A stretch of DNA of 8,730 nucleotides from Eubacteriales bacterium (lineage in GTDB: Bacteria; Bacillota; Clostridia; Christensenellales; CAG-138), in NCBI GenBank assembly GCA_028701165.1, contig JAQVRG010000049.1:1-8730 (forward strand), read 5' to 3'. Of this stretch, positions 8,545-8,730 are shown piece by piece (positions within the stretch are counted from its first letter, which is position 1; every line of letters begins with the position of its first letter). The notes beneath the pieces were generated by a model, which saw nothing but the letters and a program-made list of their open reading frames with translations, did not search any database and had not been told where the DNA came from. The position numbers were made by a program, and so were the translations under genes.

Positions 8545-8730
8545 GTTTCTATGCGCATGCTGGGGGAGGACACCCTGCTGCTTGCAACGAGGGTTCATGA
8601 TAACCGCCTGCCGGACGCGGCGCTGGGAATGCGGTTGCTCATGGACGGCGTGGCGCATGTGCAGCGGCAAGCGCCGTATAGTCTTCCGCAAGGGAAGGTA
8701 CGGGCGTGCACGCCGATCGAATACGCGCGC
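8533..8730 (+). CDS. Unidentified ORF, 3' end outside the window
   Basis: The ORF has 66 codons from ATG 8533 to the window edge with no stop. It begins MKPIVSMRMLGEDTLL and continues with a mix of charged and hydrophobic residues; I see no signal peptide, membrane segment or known motif. It overlaps the methyltransferase stop by four bases (ATGA), which suggests translational coupling, and a weak GGCGGTG lies about 10 nt upstream. ATG 8551 and ATG 8557 are alternative starts. Codon use (G/C at most third positions) resembles its neighbours, which supports real coding. I do not recognise the family. Because it is coupled to the methyltransferase, the two products may act together, but that is inference only. 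Confidence 0.6.
   Translation, partial: MKPIVSMRMLGEDTLLLATRVHDNRLPDAALGMRLLMDGVAHVQRQAPYSLPQGKVRACTPIEYAR

Overview
The window reads as chromosomal core DNA from a moderately GC-rich member of the Clostridia/Firmicutes. The evidence is a complete T-box leader in front of ileS, consensus sigma-A type promoters with 17-bp spacers, AGGAGG-type ribosome binding sites, a eukaryote-like (type 2) isoleucyl-tRNA synthetase, a LytR-CpsA-Psr wall protein and a YqeM-like methyltransferase. I cannot name a genus. There are no tRNA or rRNA genes, insertion sequences, CRISPR arrays or phage genes. I see no defence or secondary-metabolism cluster and no clearly new multi-gene system.

Layout from left to right. 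Positions 1-2448 (minus strand) hold ileS, cut at the left edge. Its roughly 300-nt T-box leader (about 2449-2746) and a consensus promoter (2753-2781) lie to its right. Ninety bases further on, a divergent promoter drives ftsH (2901-5006, plus), which starts with TTG behind a perfect AGGAGG and ends at a GC-rich terminator. A separate promoter then drives a divergent ribose-phosphate pyrophosphokinase homologue (5201-6229, plus). A hairpin shared by converging genes separates it from an LCP-family wall-assembly protein (6300-7685, minus). From the 119-bp region between 7685 and 7805 a YqeM-like SAM methyltransferase runs rightward (7805-8536). It overlaps by four bases an unidentified ORF that leaves the window at 8730.

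The genes are housekeeping functions: translation, membrane protein quality control, PRPP supply and cell-wall polymer attachment. They are mostly single transcription units with their own promoters; only the last two look like an operon.

Four points deserve a second look. The LCP and methyltransferase genes both have a -10 box only 5-6 bp before their ATG and no Shine-Dalgarno sequence, which predicts leaderless mRNAs from a shared divergent promoter region. The PRPP synthetase homologue has substitutions in its PRPP and ATP loops and a C-terminal extension. An 11-bp tandem repeat sits exactly on the stop/start overlap of the last two genes, and one copy would fuse them. The ileS control region is a well-preserved T-box.
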